A stretch of 24,564 nt of DNA from an uncultured Clostridia bacterium (GCA_934281515.1 CAKQXG010000015.1:1-24564); one strand, 5' to 3'. Positions 16,080 to 23,730 are shown, counted from the stretch's first letter. Notes: generated by a model from the letters alone, not told the origin. Translations and numbers: made by a program.

Positions 16080-17263
16080 AAAATACGCTATGTCTGATTA
16101 CCGTCGCAGTGCTTTGCGCACTGTTTGTTATGTGTTCTTCCGTGGCATTAGCCGAGACGGCGCAACCGTCGACCGACGACAGTCTGTACACGTTTATGAC
16201 AGAGTTTGTCAACGCCAACACCGAACGCAGCGACGAAAAAAGCGAACTTGCCGCAGCCAACTGGCTTAAAGCCGTATTTGACAACGTTCTGCCCGACGGC
16301 ACCGAGAGTAAAGTCGAGCGTGGCGACGTTAACGGAGAATATATCTACAATGTTACTGCGCGCATAAGCGGTAACACCGCCAAGCAACAAATAATTGTCG
16401 GAGCACACTTCGACGCTGTGTCTCACAGTGCCGGCGTAACCGACAACGCTTGTGGCGTAGCAGTGCTTTACGGCGTGATGAAACGTGTTTCGCAAGCGGT
16501 AAGCGACGGCAACGTGTCGGATTACGACATTGTGTTTGTCGTGTTCGGCGGAGAGGAACGAGGACTGCTGGGTTCGCAGTACTATGTGGATCACATGTCG
16601 GACGAGCAACGAGACGGTACGCTGCTTATGATAAACTTCGACAACGTTGCGGGCGGCGACGACTTGTATCTGCATTGTGAAAACAAGTCCACGAGCCTTG
16701 CCGACTATCTGGTTAAGCTTGGCGGCGGCAACATTGCCGAAAAGCCCTATCGCAAGGGCGTGTATAACAGTTTCGACACCTACGGTTACGGCTACTACGA
16801 AGAAATACAGGGTAGCGACCATACCCCGTTCCGTTTGGCGGGCATACCGGTTGCTCTGTTTTTCTCCGGCAACTACGACAACTTCGATTACGTGCAAAGT
16901 GCCGACGAGACAAATTGCGTGTTCAACACGATTGCCGACAGTCTTACGCATGCCGAAACTATCAGGTCTACCCTTGTGGCGCAGATGAATACTGTTTGCG
17001 ACGTGGCGGCAACCGCACTTACGTCGGCGGATTTTGCTTCTGTTGCCATGGGCGCACGCAAGCAAATAGTCAATCTTGACGTTGCATACGGCGGACTGAT
17101 ACCCAAGCTTGTTGCGGTCGGACTGATTGTGATTTGTGCAATTTTGTTTGTGCCGTACTACCGCAAGTTGCAAAAGCGTGCCATCATGGGCACGGCAGAA
17201 GTCAAGACGGGGCGTGTGTTCAATCAACCCGACGCCGACGATATTTTTACCTTTGATAAATAG
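16076..17263 (+). CDS. Exported M28-family zinc peptidase with C-terminal membrane anchor
   Basis: A 395-residue protein with a signal peptide (residues 1-26, likely cleavage after VALA) and an M28 aminopeptidase-type domain. The dinuclear zinc ligands are in place: GAHFDAV (His/Asp near 110), GVTDNACG (Asp near 123), FGGEERGLLGS (Glu pair near 160), NFDNV (Asp near 188) and GSDHTPF (His near 248). M28 enzymes are amino- or carboxypeptidases. A membrane helix at ~342-362 followed by a basic stretch means the catalytic domain faces outside and the short tail lies in the cytoplasm. It overlaps the upstream membrane protein gene by four bases and is followed ten bases later by lspA. Confidence 0.92.
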   Translation: MKNTLCLITVAVLCALFVMCSSVALAETAQPSTDDSLYTFMTEFVNANTERSDEKSELAAANWLKAVFDNVLPDGTESKVERGDVNGEYIYNVTARISGNTAKQQIIVGAHFDAVSHSAGVTDNACGVAVLYGVMKRVSQAVSDGNVSDYDIVFVVFGGEERGLLGSQYYVDHMSDEQRDGTLLMINFDNVAGGDDLYLHCENKSTSLADYLVKLGGGNIAEKPYRKGVYNSFDTYGYGYYEEIQGSDHTPFRLAGIPVALFFSGNYDNFDYVQSADETNCVFNTIADSLTHAETIRSTLVAQMNTVCDVAATALTSADFASVAMGARKQIVNLDVAYGGLIPKLVAVGLIVICAILFVPYYRKLQKRAIMGTAEVKTGRVFNQPDADDIFTFDK

Positions 17264-17272
17264 TAAGTAATT

Positions 17273-17938
17273 ATGAGTAAACAAAACAAAACATTGTCCA
17301 TGCCGATATATATTGCCGTTTATGCGGCGGTGATTGTAGTGTGTATCGTGCTGGATCAACTGACAAAAATTTGGATATTCGACGGCTTGTTGCAGTCCAC
17401 CGAAGGCAATTCGGTGCAGGTGCTTGGCAACTTTATGCGTTTTACGGCAACATACAACGAGGGCGCGATTTTCGGCTTGATGAAAGGACGTGCCGCAGAC
17501 ATTGCTTTTTTTGTAATCACCGTAGCCGCAACGCCGCTGTACGTGTACTTTCTTATACGCAGTCGCACTCGTAGCGTGTGGGGGCAAATAGGCTTTGCTT
17601 TTATCGTCGGCGGTGCGTTGGGCAATGCAATCGATCGCGGGTTTGTGCATACGCAAGATACCTTTTTCAGCGGACAGGTTCGCGACTTTATTTCCTTTTC
17701 GATTTTTCCGCCGATATTCAACGTCGCTGACAGTTTTCTGACCATTGGCGTGGTGATGGCGGTACTTGCGATAGTGGTGTTTGACCCCGATTCGCTTGTC
17801 AAAGTGATTGCCGAAGAGGAATCCGCCAAGCAAGCCGCGCAGGCAGACCCGACGGAAACGGCGTCGCCCGAAACGCCGACGGAGCCTACCGACGACGTAG
17901 ATGACAATACGAACGACCAAACGGAGCAAAACAAATGA
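17273..17938 (+). CDS. lspA: Lipoprotein signal peptidase (SPase II) with an acidic tail
   Basis: A 221-residue protein whose first ~170 residues are a complete LspA with four membrane helices. The motifs are LDQLTKIW (near 24), FTATYNEGAIFG (near 60), the first catalytic Asp in GNAIDR (116-121) and the second in FNVADSF (near 150). It cleaves signal peptides of diacylglyceryl-modified prolipoproteins, for example the ComEA-like lipoprotein encoded in the same run. The final ~45 residues are a hydrophilic Glu/Asp/Thr/Pro-rich tail, longer than in the usual ~160-residue family. It overlaps the pseudouridine synthase gene by four bases (ATGA). Confidence 0.95.
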   Translation: MSKQNKTLSMPIYIAVYAAVIVVCIVLDQLTKIWIFDGLLQSTEGNSVQVLGNFMRFTATYNEGAIFGLMKGRAADIAFFVITVAATPLYVYFLIRSRTRSVWGQIGFAFIVGGALGNAIDRGFVHTQDTFFSGQVRDFISFSIFPPIFNVADSFLTIGVVMAVLAIVVFDPDSLVKVIAEEESAKQAAQADPTETASPETPTEPTDDVDDNTNDQTEQNK

Positions 17939-18852
17939 AAACGATAGTGCAAACGTGTGAGACGGAATGTCGCAGGCTTGACGTGTTTGTAAGCAACGCT
18001 GCTTGCCTTACGCGTACACACGCACAAAAGGTTATTGCCGCAGGGGATGTAGCCGTCAACGGCAAGACTGTTGACAAGTGCGCCGTCGAAGTAAACGTAG
18101 GCGACGAGATTTCCATAACATTGCCCGACGACGCTCCGCTTAACATTGCCGCGGAAAATATACCGCTCGACATTGTTTACGAGGACAGCGACCTTGCCGT
18201 AATCAACAAGGCGCAAGGCATGATTGTACACCCGACAAGCGCAATCTACAACGGCACGCTTGTCAACGCATTGCTGTACTGCATGAAAGACCTGTCGGGC
18301 ATCAACGGAGTGTTGCGCCCGGGCATCGTGCACAGGCTTGACAAGGATACAAGCGGACTTATCGTGGTGGCAAAAAACGACAACGCTCACGTAAATTTGC
18401 AACAACAGATACAAACAAAGCAGTGTCGTCGCATATATCTGGCACTGTTGGAAGGCGTTATCAAACAGGACGAAGGCTACATCGACAAGCCAATCGGGCG
18501 CAGCAGAAAGGACCGCAAAAAGATGGACGTGGTACCCGACGGGCGACCTGCGCAGACATATTGGTACGTGGTGCGCCGTTATCGCAACTACACCCTTGTA
18601 CGTTTCGAGCTAAAGACGGGGCGCACTCATCAGATCCGCGTACACGCCGCAAAGATACTCGGTCACCCCGTTGTCGGCGACTACGTGTACGGACACAAGG
18701 ATCGTAAATGGGGACTTGCAGGGCAACTTTTGCATGCATGGAAATTGATGTTTACTCACCCTGCCACGGGCGAAGAAATGGAGTTCGAGGCTCCCTTGCC
18801 CGACTATTTTGTACGGGTATTGGACGATATCGCAGGTACAGAGTTGCAGTAA
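17935..18852 (+). CDS. RluA/RluD-family ribosomal large-subunit pseudouridine synthase
   Basis: A 305-residue RluD-type enzyme. An S4 RNA-binding domain occupies residues ~12-60 (RLDVFVSNAA...AGDVAVNGKTVDK), then the catalytic domain carries GIVHRLDKDTSGL with the catalytic Asp near 136, the R-x-YLAL and GRTHQIRVH motifs near 230-245, and GHPVVGDYVYG. It isomerises uridines in 23S rRNA. The lspA-rluD order with a four-base overlap is common in Firmicutes. It ends the operon that begins at the ComEA-like gene; the next gene has its own promoter. Confidence 0.94.
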   Translation: MKTIVQTCETECRRLDVFVSNAACLTRTHAQKVIAAGDVAVNGKTVDKCAVEVNVGDEISITLPDDAPLNIAAENIPLDIVYEDSDLAVINKAQGMIVHPTSAIYNGTLVNALLYCMKDLSGINGVLRPGIVHRLDKDTSGLIVVAKNDNAHVNLQQQIQTKQCRRIYLALLEGVIKQDEGYIDKPIGRSRKDRKKMDVVPDGRPAQTYWYVVRRYRNYTLVRFELKTGRTHQIRVHAAKILGHPVVGDYVYGHKDRKWGLAGQLLHAWKLMFTHPATGEEMEFEAPLPDYFVRVLDDIAGTELQ

Positions 18853-18921
18853 AACTTGTGGTTTTGCGCAGTCGATTGTTCAACTTTGCCTCGGTTGTAC
18901 AGATTTTGCGCTGTCCTGCAC

Positions 18922-18950
18922 TTGTCAAAACGGCTGTTTTGTGATATAAT
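18922..18950 (+). promoter_or_regulatory. Promoter for the DUF1538 gene
   Basis: TTGTCA (18922-18927), 17-nt spacer, TATAAT (18945-18950) with an extended TGA. The transcript should start near 18957, giving a ~69-nt leader if translation begins at 19026. Confidence 0.75.
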
Positions 18951-19025
18951 AAAAATACTTTATTCAAAATGTCGACCGACGAGATATTTCCCGCCCGCCG
19001 ACATATTTTAGTTGTGGACACCCTG

Positions 19026-20558
19026 ATGAGAGAACACTTGAGAGACAAAATTAAAGAAGCGTTGTTTTCCGTTTTGCCTGTCGTGGCAATCGTCGTTTTG
19101 CTTGCCGTTACGCCGCTTGTGTCGCTGACGGGCAAGGAGATCGGCGTATTTTGCGCGTCGGCGGTGCTGATGGTATTGGGCATAGGTCTGTTCAGCCTTG
19201 GCGCGGACATGTTTATGACCCCCATCGGCGACTACATGGGCAGTGGACTGACTAAGTCCAAAAAAATGTGGCTGTTGCTGCTTGTCAGTTTTGCCATGGG
19301 TGTATTTATCACCGTTGCAGAACCCGACCTTGCCGTGCTCGCCGACCAGGTTGCAGGCAAGATCGACCGCGTTGCGCTGATTGCCACCGTTGGCGTGGGA
19401 GTCGGCATGTTTCTGTTGCTTGCCGTACTCAAGATCATCACGCAAAAGTCGCTTTCCAACATGTTGGCGTTCTTTTACATGGTGTTGTTTGCCATTGTCG
19501 CTATACTTGTCGAGACGGGCAACGGCGACTTTTTGGCGATGAGTTTCGACAGCGGCGGCGTAACTACAGGTCCCATCACCGTACCGTTTATCATGGCGTT
19601 CGGTGTGGGTATTTCGCAGACAATCGGTGGCAAACATGCCGACGAAAACAGTTTCGGTCTGGTTGCGCTGTGTTCGATCGGACCAGTGCTTGCCGTGCTT
19701 GTACTCGGATTGTTGAGTACGGGCGACGTCAACTACACTCTTGCCGACTATGCCGTGGCGGACAACGTATTTCTGACGTTTTTCGAGACTATGTGGCGCG
19801 TTGTTAAGGAAGTTGCCCTTGCGCTGGGACTGGTCGTTGCGTTTTTTGCGGTGGTGCAGTTTACATATCTCAAATTGCCTGCAAGCAAACTCAAGCGTAT
19901 CGCGTTCGGTTTGCTGTACACCTTTGTCGGTCTTGTCATCTTCCTGACAGCGGTAAGCGTCGGCTTTATGCCTGTCGGCTTCAAGCTCGGTCAAGAGTTG
20001 TCAACACAACCGCATTGGCTCATAGTGCTGTTCGGCTTTGTAATCGGTATGGTGGTTGTGCTTGCCGAGCCTGCAATCCACGTTTTGAACAAACAAGTAG
20101 AAGAAATCACCAACCGCACGGTCAGCAAACGCAGTATGCTTATTGCGTTGTCGGTCGGCGTGGGACTTAGTATCGGTTTAAGCATGTTGCGCATGATTTT
20201 CGGTTTCAGCGTGCTGTACTACCTTATCCCGGGCTATATCATCTCGCTGGGACTGAGCTTTTTTGTGCCGGGTATGTACACGGCAATCGCGTTCGACAGT
20301 GGTGGCGTTGCAAGCGGTCCGTTGACAAGCAGTTTCATTCTGCCTATGGCAATCGGCGTGTGCGTCGGACTTAACGGCGGTAGCGCAAGCAAGGTGTTGA
20401 CCGACGCATTCGGTATTGTGGCAATGGTCGCCATGACTCCGCTGATTACCATACAACTGCTGGGTTTCCGCGCGGTAATGGCGAAGAAGATGCGCGACAA
20501 CATTGCGCAAAAACGTATTTTGTCGGCAGACGACGAACAGATTATTTACTTTGCGTAG
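19026..20558 (+). CDS. DUF1538 family membrane protein with two internal repeats
   Basis: A ~510-residue polytopic membrane protein made of two homologous halves. The first carries AEPDLAVLADQV and FDSGGVTTGPITVPFIMAFGVG, the second AEPAIHVLNKQVEE and FDSGGVASGPLTSSFILPMAIG; each pair of motifs sits between hydrophobic helices. The duplicated architecture with conserved Asp/Gly breaks is typical of transporters, but no substrate is known for DUF1538. I prefer the ATG at 19026, because family members begin with a short basic helix (MREHLRDKIKEALFSVLP); an ATG at 18969 is only ~12 nt from the predicted transcript start. Two P-II-like genes follow, which suggests regulated transport. Confidence 0.85.
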   Translation: MREHLRDKIKEALFSVLPVVAIVVLLAVTPLVSLTGKEIGVFCASAVLMVLGIGLFSLGADMFMTPIGDYMGSGLTKSKKMWLLLLVSFAMGVFITVAEPDLAVLADQVAGKIDRVALIATVGVGVGMFLLLAVLKIITQKSLSNMLAFFYMVLFAIVAILVETGNGDFLAMSFDSGGVTTGPITVPFIMAFGVGISQTIGGKHADENSFGLVALCSIGPVLAVLVLGLLSTGDVNYTLADYAVADNVFLTFFETMWRVVKEVALALGLVVAFFAVVQFTYLKLPASKLKRIAFGLLYTFVGLVIFLTAVSVGFMPVGFKLGQELSTQPHWLIVLFGFVIGMVVVLAEPAIHVLNKQVEEITNRTVSKRSMLIALSVGVGLSIGLSMLRMIFGFSVLYYLIPGYIISLGLSFFVPGMYTAIAFDSGGVASGPLTSSFILPMAIGVCVGLNGGSASKVLTDAFGIVAMVAMTPLITIQLLGFRAVMAKKMRDNIAQKRILSADDEQIIYFA

Positions 20559-20565
20559 TTACCCG

Positions 20566-20600
20566 ACGAGTGACAAACAGGTTGTTTGTCGTTTCGTTTG
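20566..20600 (+). terminator. Weak terminator after the DUF1538 gene
   Basis: GACAAACA (20572-20579) and TGTTTGTC (20583-20590) form a perfect 8-bp stem with a GGT loop, followed by a T-rich GTTTCGTTTG. It may reduce read-through to the P-II-like genes. Confidence 0.45.
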
Positions 20601-20664
20601 AAATGAGCAACCTGATAAAGATCTTCCGTTTCGGAGCGTAGAAAGAGACGATGCGTCGGCTTGT

Positions 20665-20692
20665 TTGTCATTAAATGTTTAATACGTATCAT
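20665..20692 (+). promoter_or_regulatory. Probable promoter for the P-II-like gene pair
   Basis: TTGTCA (20665-20670), 16-nt spacer, TATCAT (20687-20692). A small inverted repeat GTATCA/TGATAC (20686-20691 with 20699-20704) overlaps the -10 and could be an operator. Confidence 0.5.
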
Positions 20693-20751
20693 GATTTTTG
20701 ATACCGTTACAGCTCAAAAACAACTCATAACCACAACAAGGAGTGTACGCC

Positions 20752-21159
20752 ATGGCAAGCGTCAAAACCAAGGATCTGATAAAAACGGTCATCAAGCCGC
20801 CCAAACAACGTGCCAAACAGAAACAACCCATCGCACCCAATAAATTGGTACTGCTGGTGACGGTTGTCAACCGCAAAAAAGCGGAGTTTTACGTCGACCT
20901 GCTGCAAAATTTCGAGACAAACTTGCAACTTGACGTAACTGCGTTCGGCACGGCAAACAAGGAATATCAATTTGTGTCCACCGACCCCGAAAAACAGGTA
21001 ATTTTTACCGTAATTCGGCAGGATATGGCACGTGCGGCATTGGATGCGTTGGAGCAAAAGTTTGCTACCATCCGCGGCGGTAAGGGCATTGCCTTTACGG
21101 TGCCGCTTACAAGCACAATCGGTGTATCGGTGTACCAGTTTTTGACCAATATACAGTAG
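20752..21159 (+). CDS. P-II-like signalling protein with a basic N-terminal extension
   Basis: A 135-residue protein. Residues ~32-130 have the P-II/ferredoxin-like beta-alpha-beta pattern (NKLVLLVTVVNRKKAEFYVDLLQNF, QVIFTVIRQDMARAALDALEQKF) and end with GKGIAFTVPLTSTIGV, resembling the P-II GxGxxFxxPxxxxxG ending. The first ~30 residues are strongly Lys/Arg-rich and not part of the fold. The usual T-loop tyrosine site for uridylylation is not seen. P-II proteins sense nucleotides and 2-oxoglutarate and bind transporters or enzymes. AAGGAG (20738-20743) supports the ATG at 20752. Placement after a DUF1538 membrane protein suggests that the transporter is its target; this is inference. Confidence 0.8.
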   Translation: MASVKTKDLIKTVIKPPKQRAKQKQPIAPNKLVLLVTVVNRKKAEFYVDLLQNFETNLQLDVTAFGTANKEYQFVSTDPEKQVIFTVIRQDMARAALDALEQKFATIRGGKGIAFTVPLTSTIGVSVYQFLTNIQ

Positions 21160-21256
21160 CATTGTGCATGTGCGCATATGCAGATATGTGCATGTGACAA
21201 ACTTGACGTCAATAAAACGATTGCGGCGCGACCGCACAACAGAACAGGAGCATACA

Positions 21257-21625
21257 ATGAGCAAGTATCAGGTAATATTTAGTATAGTCAACGCAGGTTG
21301 CCACGAACAAGTAATGGATTGCGCTCGTGAGGCAGGCGCAACGGGTGGCACAGTGATACACGCACGCGGCACAAGCAACCCCGATGCCGCCAAGTTGTTC
21401 GGTATATCCGTCCAACCCGAAAAGGAAATCGTCATGATAGTGGTGGACGAACAAATCAAAGACGCGGTTTTGCATGCGCTGTACAAGACGGTAGGCGTCA
21501 ATACCGCCGCCAACGGCATAGCGTTTGCATTGCCCGTTGACGAAGTCGTAGGCATTGGCGCACCTGCTCCCGTTGCGCAACCCGAAGTCGGCGCGGCGAC
21601 AGAACAACCCGACGGCAACGAATAG
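21257..21625 (+). CDS. Second P-II-like signalling protein with an acidic/Pro C-terminal tail
   Basis: A 122-residue protein with the same fold pattern as its neighbour but clearly different in sequence. It opens with YQVIFSIVNAGCHEQVMDCAREAGATGGTVIHARG, where the G-A-x-G-G-T-V-I-x-A-R-G segment resembles the P-II nucleotide-binding turn, continues with EKEIVMIVVDEQIKDAV and finishes the fold at GIAFALPVDEVVGI. The last ~22 residues are Ala/Pro/Glu-rich. No uridylylation tyrosine motif is visible. ACAGGAG lies six bases before the ATG. It lies 97 nt after the first P-II-like gene and just before a strong terminator. A heteromeric pair with the basic partner is possible but not shown. Confidence 0.82.
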   Translation: MSKYQVIFSIVNAGCHEQVMDCAREAGATGGTVIHARGTSNPDAAKLFGISVQPEKEIVMIVVDEQIKDAVLHALYKTVGVNTAANGIAFALPVDEVVGIGAPAPVAQPEVGAATEQPDGNE

Positions 21626-21654
21626 ACATTGCGTTGCTCTGTGTTTTGCAACAA

Positions 21655-21705
21655 AAAAGCTGTCTGTCACAATTTAGTGACAGGCAGCTTTTACTATACC
21701 TTTTT
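21655..21705 (+). terminator. Rho-independent terminator between the P-II pair and cytidine deaminase
   Basis: A 16-bp stem, 21655-21670 pairing with 21677-21692 around AATTTA, with one G-U pair on the plus strand, followed by T-rich sequence. It can also stop the convergent cytidine deaminase transcript. Confidence 0.85.
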
Positions 21706-21708
21706 GTT

Positions 21709-22125
21709 TTATTTATGCAGGGGCATGCTGGGTTGTGGCAACAGTTCGGCTAACGTAAATACCTTGTAGTCGTCGTAGTTGCGTGCAAGTATCACCTGAA
21801 AGTCAGGCTCGCAAAACTCGCACATAACCTGGCGGCAAACACCGCACGGCGGACAGAAGTCGCCCTTACCTATTGGCGTGTTTTCATCGTTGCCCACAAT
21901 GGCAATGGCGGCAAAGTGGTAGTCGCCTTCCGACACGGCTTTGAATATCGCCGTACGTTCGGCACAACTTGTCGGTGTGTAGGTGGAACTTTCGATGTTG
22001 CAACCGCGGTACATCTTGCCTTCTTTTGTCAGCAAGCATGCGCCTACCTTCCAGTGGGAGTAGGGCGTGTACGCCATTTTTTGCGCTTCGTAGGCTTCTT
22101 TTACAAGCAATTTGTAGTCTATCAT
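21709..22125 (-). CDS. cdd: Cytidine deaminase
   Basis: A 138-residue homotetramer-type cytidine deaminase that converts (deoxy)cytidine to (deoxy)uridine in pyrimidine salvage. The zinc and catalytic motif TSCAERTA (Cys54, Glu56) and PPCGVCRQ (Cys94, Cys97) are intact, and YTPYSHWKVGACL is the substrate-binding N-terminal segment. The start at 22125 is supported by AAGGAG seven bases upstream; the frame remains open to 22215 but without family resemblance. It lies 123 nt downstream of the conserved unknown gene on the same strand and may be co-transcribed. Confidence 0.95.
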   Translation of the reverse strand: MIDYKLLVKEAYEAQKMAYTPYSHWKVGACLLTKEGKMYRGCNIESSTYTPTSCAERTAIFKAVSEGDYHFAAIAIVGNDENTPIGKGDFCPPCGVCRQVMCEFCEPDFQVILARNYDDYKVFTLAELLPQPSMPLHK

Positions 22126-22248
22126 TTTTGTCTCCTTGCAGAGTTTATTTTTGTTTTGTGGCGATGTATTGTCGCAAATTTCTGTATACGTGTCGTGTTT
22201 TTTGTACTTTTGCATAGTCTGTGGCGTGGCGCGATGTGTTCGCTTGCC

Positions 22249-22866
22249 CTAGCGTTTGTATGGTGTAGACGACTTTTTGCCAAATACCTGCATTGCGGCA
22301 ATTTCGTCTATGTGCGCTACAACAATTTTTTGCGCTTCTACTCCCAGGCGCACCGACGTGTAGTATTTGCCGTCCTTGTCTTTGCGCGGTTCGGAAGTTA
22401 TGTCTGCGGCTTTGCCCTTGCCGCTGGTGGTTTTGTAACTTATTCCGTTGGCTTCCACGTCCAACAGGTAGCCGTTTTGCGTCAACCATGCGTACACGGC
22501 GGTGGTGTACACCTTGCGCATGCCGAGTTTCTCGGTGGCAGCGTTGAAGTATTCTGCGATGTCGCGCGCGTACATACCGCGTCTGTCGTAGGGGAAGGCG
22601 TCGATTGCCGCTTTCGGTGCTTCAAATGCTCGCTTTGCCTTGTTGAATGGTCGTTTTGTGTCATTCGACGTGCTTGCAGTCGAGTCTTGCGATTTCAATT
22701 CCACAAGTTCTTGCAGTAGTGACGACACGTAAAACAGACACCGCGTAATTTTGACATTGTTCAGCAAGTCGTCCTCGGGCAGAAAAGCGTCGGTAAGCGG
22801 ATTTTGTCCGTTAGCCATTTTGTCGATATAGTTTTTGGCGTACAGTATCTTTTGTGTTTCGTTCAT
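22249..22866 (-). CDS. Conserved Firmicutes protein of unknown function, possible winged-helix C-terminus
   Basis: A 205-residue soluble protein. The N-terminal ~55 residues (YAKNYIDKMANGQNPLTD followed by NNVKITRCLFYVSSLLQELVE) are a helical module that I recall from many uncharacterised Firmicutes proteins. A low-complexity linker (~60-80) follows. The C-terminal part (YARDIAEYFNAATEKLGM...YAWLTQNGYLLDVE...GISYKTTSGKGKAADITSE...AQKIVVAHIDEI) resembles a winged-helix reader, as in antirepressor-like proteins. GGAG lies eight bases before the ATG at 22866; a start at 22896 would overlap the -10 box. No function can be assigned. Confidence 0.7.
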   Translation of the reverse strand: MNETQKILYAKNYIDKMANGQNPLTDAFLPEDDLLNNVKITRCLFYVSSLLQELVELKSQDSTASTSNDTKRPFNKAKRAFEAPKAAIDAFPYDRRGMYARDIAEYFNAATEKLGMRKVYTTAVYAWLTQNGYLLDVEANGISYKTTSGKGKAADITSEPRKDKDGKYYTSVRLGVEAQKIVVAHIDEIAAMQVFGKKSSTPYKR

Positions 22867-22896
22867 ATTCTTCTCCGACGATATGTTTGGATACAA

Positions 22897-22925
22897 ATTA
22901 TATCACAACGCCCGACCGATTTCAA
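22897..22925 (-). promoter_or_regulatory. Promoter for the conserved unknown gene
   Basis: Minus-strand TTGAAA (22925-22920), 17-nt spacer, TATAAT (22902-22897) with an extended TGA. The transcript should start about 24 nt before the ATG. Confidence 0.75.
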
Positions 22926-23080
22926 GGGGTAAATTGACGTTTTTTGACATATTTTTGTACGAAGTGGCAAATTGTCTCTGCTGATTACTGCTGCAAGGTC
23001 TGCAAACGATAAATTATACTTCGCAATTTGTTGGTTTAGTAACGCTACTCTACCTGCAAAAAGACTTTCTCCAACGTAGT

Positions 23081-23248
23081 GACGGTAAGCATTGTGAAAC
23101 GGAACGCTACGCATGTTCAACCGAGACAGATGACAAAAAAAACAGCCGTAGCCCAAGGAAGTTTGTCCAATGGACGACAAAACGAGCTGTCCGATTGGCA
23201 AACGAACCTCAAGCAAGGCTGTTGCCGTGGTCTACCTGCCGAGAGTCG
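23081..23248. repeat. Tandem repeat copy 1: terminator hairpin plus tRNA-Arg 3' fragment
   Basis: This copy matches 23266-23432 nearly base for base at an offset of 184-185 bp. It includes the GAAACGGA-CGCTACGC block, the 83-nt hairpin (23141-23223) and the last 21 nt of the tRNA gene (23228-23248), including the encoded CCA and part of the T-arm. A shorter third trace of the tRNA end, TCTACCTGC, lies at 23048-23056. Confidence 0.85.
23135..23223 (-). terminator. Duplicated terminator hairpin (copy 1)
   Basis: On the minus strand AACAGCC at 23223-23217 pairs with GGCTGTT at 23147-23141 around a long, mostly self-complementary interior, then a run of eight Ts. It follows only a truncated tRNA-Arg end. 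Confidence 0.7.
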
Positions 23249-23265
23249 TCCGACCGCATATTTGC

Positions 23266-23432
23266 GGCGGTAAGTGTAGTGAAACGGAGCGCTACGCGTG
23301 TTCAACCGAGACAAATGACAAAAAAACAGCCTTAGCCCAAGGAAGTTTGTCCAATGGACGGCAAAACGAGCTGTCCGATTGGCAAACGAACCTCAAGCAA
23401 GGCTGTTGCTGTGGTCTACCTGCCGAGAGTCG
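23266..23432. repeat. Tandem repeat copy 2 (includes the end of the intact tRNA-Arg)
   Basis: Second copy of the ~184-bp unit; its right end (23412-23432) is the 3' end of the intact tRNA-Arg gene. Differences from copy 1 are a few substitutions and one A in the poly-A tract. Confidence 0.85.
23319..23407 (-). terminator. Large rho-independent terminator of tRNA-Arg
   Basis: Minus-strand stem built of successive segments: AACAGCCTT/AAGGCTGTT outer, GTTTG/CAAAC, CCAAT/ATTGG and GGAC/GTCC inner, spanning 83 nt, followed by seven Ts. It starts five bases after the encoded CCA of tRNA-Arg. Confidence 0.8.
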
Positions 23433-23486
23433 AACTCGGATCAACGCCGTCGGAGGGCATCATTCTATCCATTAGACTACAGGTAG
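23412..23486 (-). tRNA. tRNA-Arg(CCG)
   Basis: On the minus strand: acceptor CTACCTG/CAGGTAG (7 bp), a D-arm with TAATGGATAG, anticodon stem ATGCC/GGCGT with loop CTCCGAC giving anticodon CCG, T-stem CCGAG/CTCGG with TTCGACT, discriminator A and an encoded CCA. A promoter lies just upstream and a strong terminator just downstream, so it is a single-gene unit. Confidence 0.93.
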
Positions 23487-23505
23487 ACGTTTGTTTTGCT
23501 TGATT

Positions 23506-23534
23506 ATTTTAGCACATTTTTGCCCGTCCCGCAA
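23506..23534 (-). promoter_or_regulatory. Promoter for tRNA-Arg
   Basis: Minus-strand TTGCGG (23534-23529), 17-nt spacer, TAAAAT (23511-23506) with an extended TGC. Start expected near 23499, 13 nt before the tRNA. Confidence 0.6.
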
Positions 23535-23605
23535 GGAATAAAGGGGTATTTTTGCTACAAAAAGTGTACTTTGCAAATTTTTTTGCGCAAAGTGGTGTAA
23601 AACGA

Positions 23606-23634
23606 TTGATAATTGCCGCATTTTGTGATATATT
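23606..23634 (+). promoter_or_regulatory. Promoter for the tRNA-Leu array
   Basis: TTGATA (23606-23611), 17-nt spacer, TATATT (23629-23634) with an extended TGA. Start expected near 23641, only ten bases before the first, broken tRNA-Leu copy, so the transcript would run through that relic before reaching the intact tRNA. Confidence 0.65.
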
Positions 23635-23650
23635 ATGTAGGCTGAATTGT

Positions 23651-23730
23651 GCTGGTGTGGTGGAATACTCCGCAACGACAGCTCCGTGGCGTTCGCCGCA
23701 GGGGTGGCGGCTCGGCTGAGGGCAGACGCG
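23651..23730 (+). pseudogene. tRNA-Leu relic 1 (5' end with D-loop insert)
   Basis: The first 16 nt (GCTGGTGTGGTGGAAT) are identical to the start of the intact tRNA-Leu at 23774. A 54-nt GC-rich insert (23667-23720) follows, then GGCAGACGCG resumes the tRNA before similarity is lost. No anticodon arm or 3' half is present. Confidence 0.8.

Noticed and set aside
16148..17929. A 593-codon open frame on the minus strand across the M28 peptidase and lspA genes
   Set aside because: It covers two real genes in antisense, is rich in His/Arg/Lys with no recognisable domain, and is explained by codon bias.
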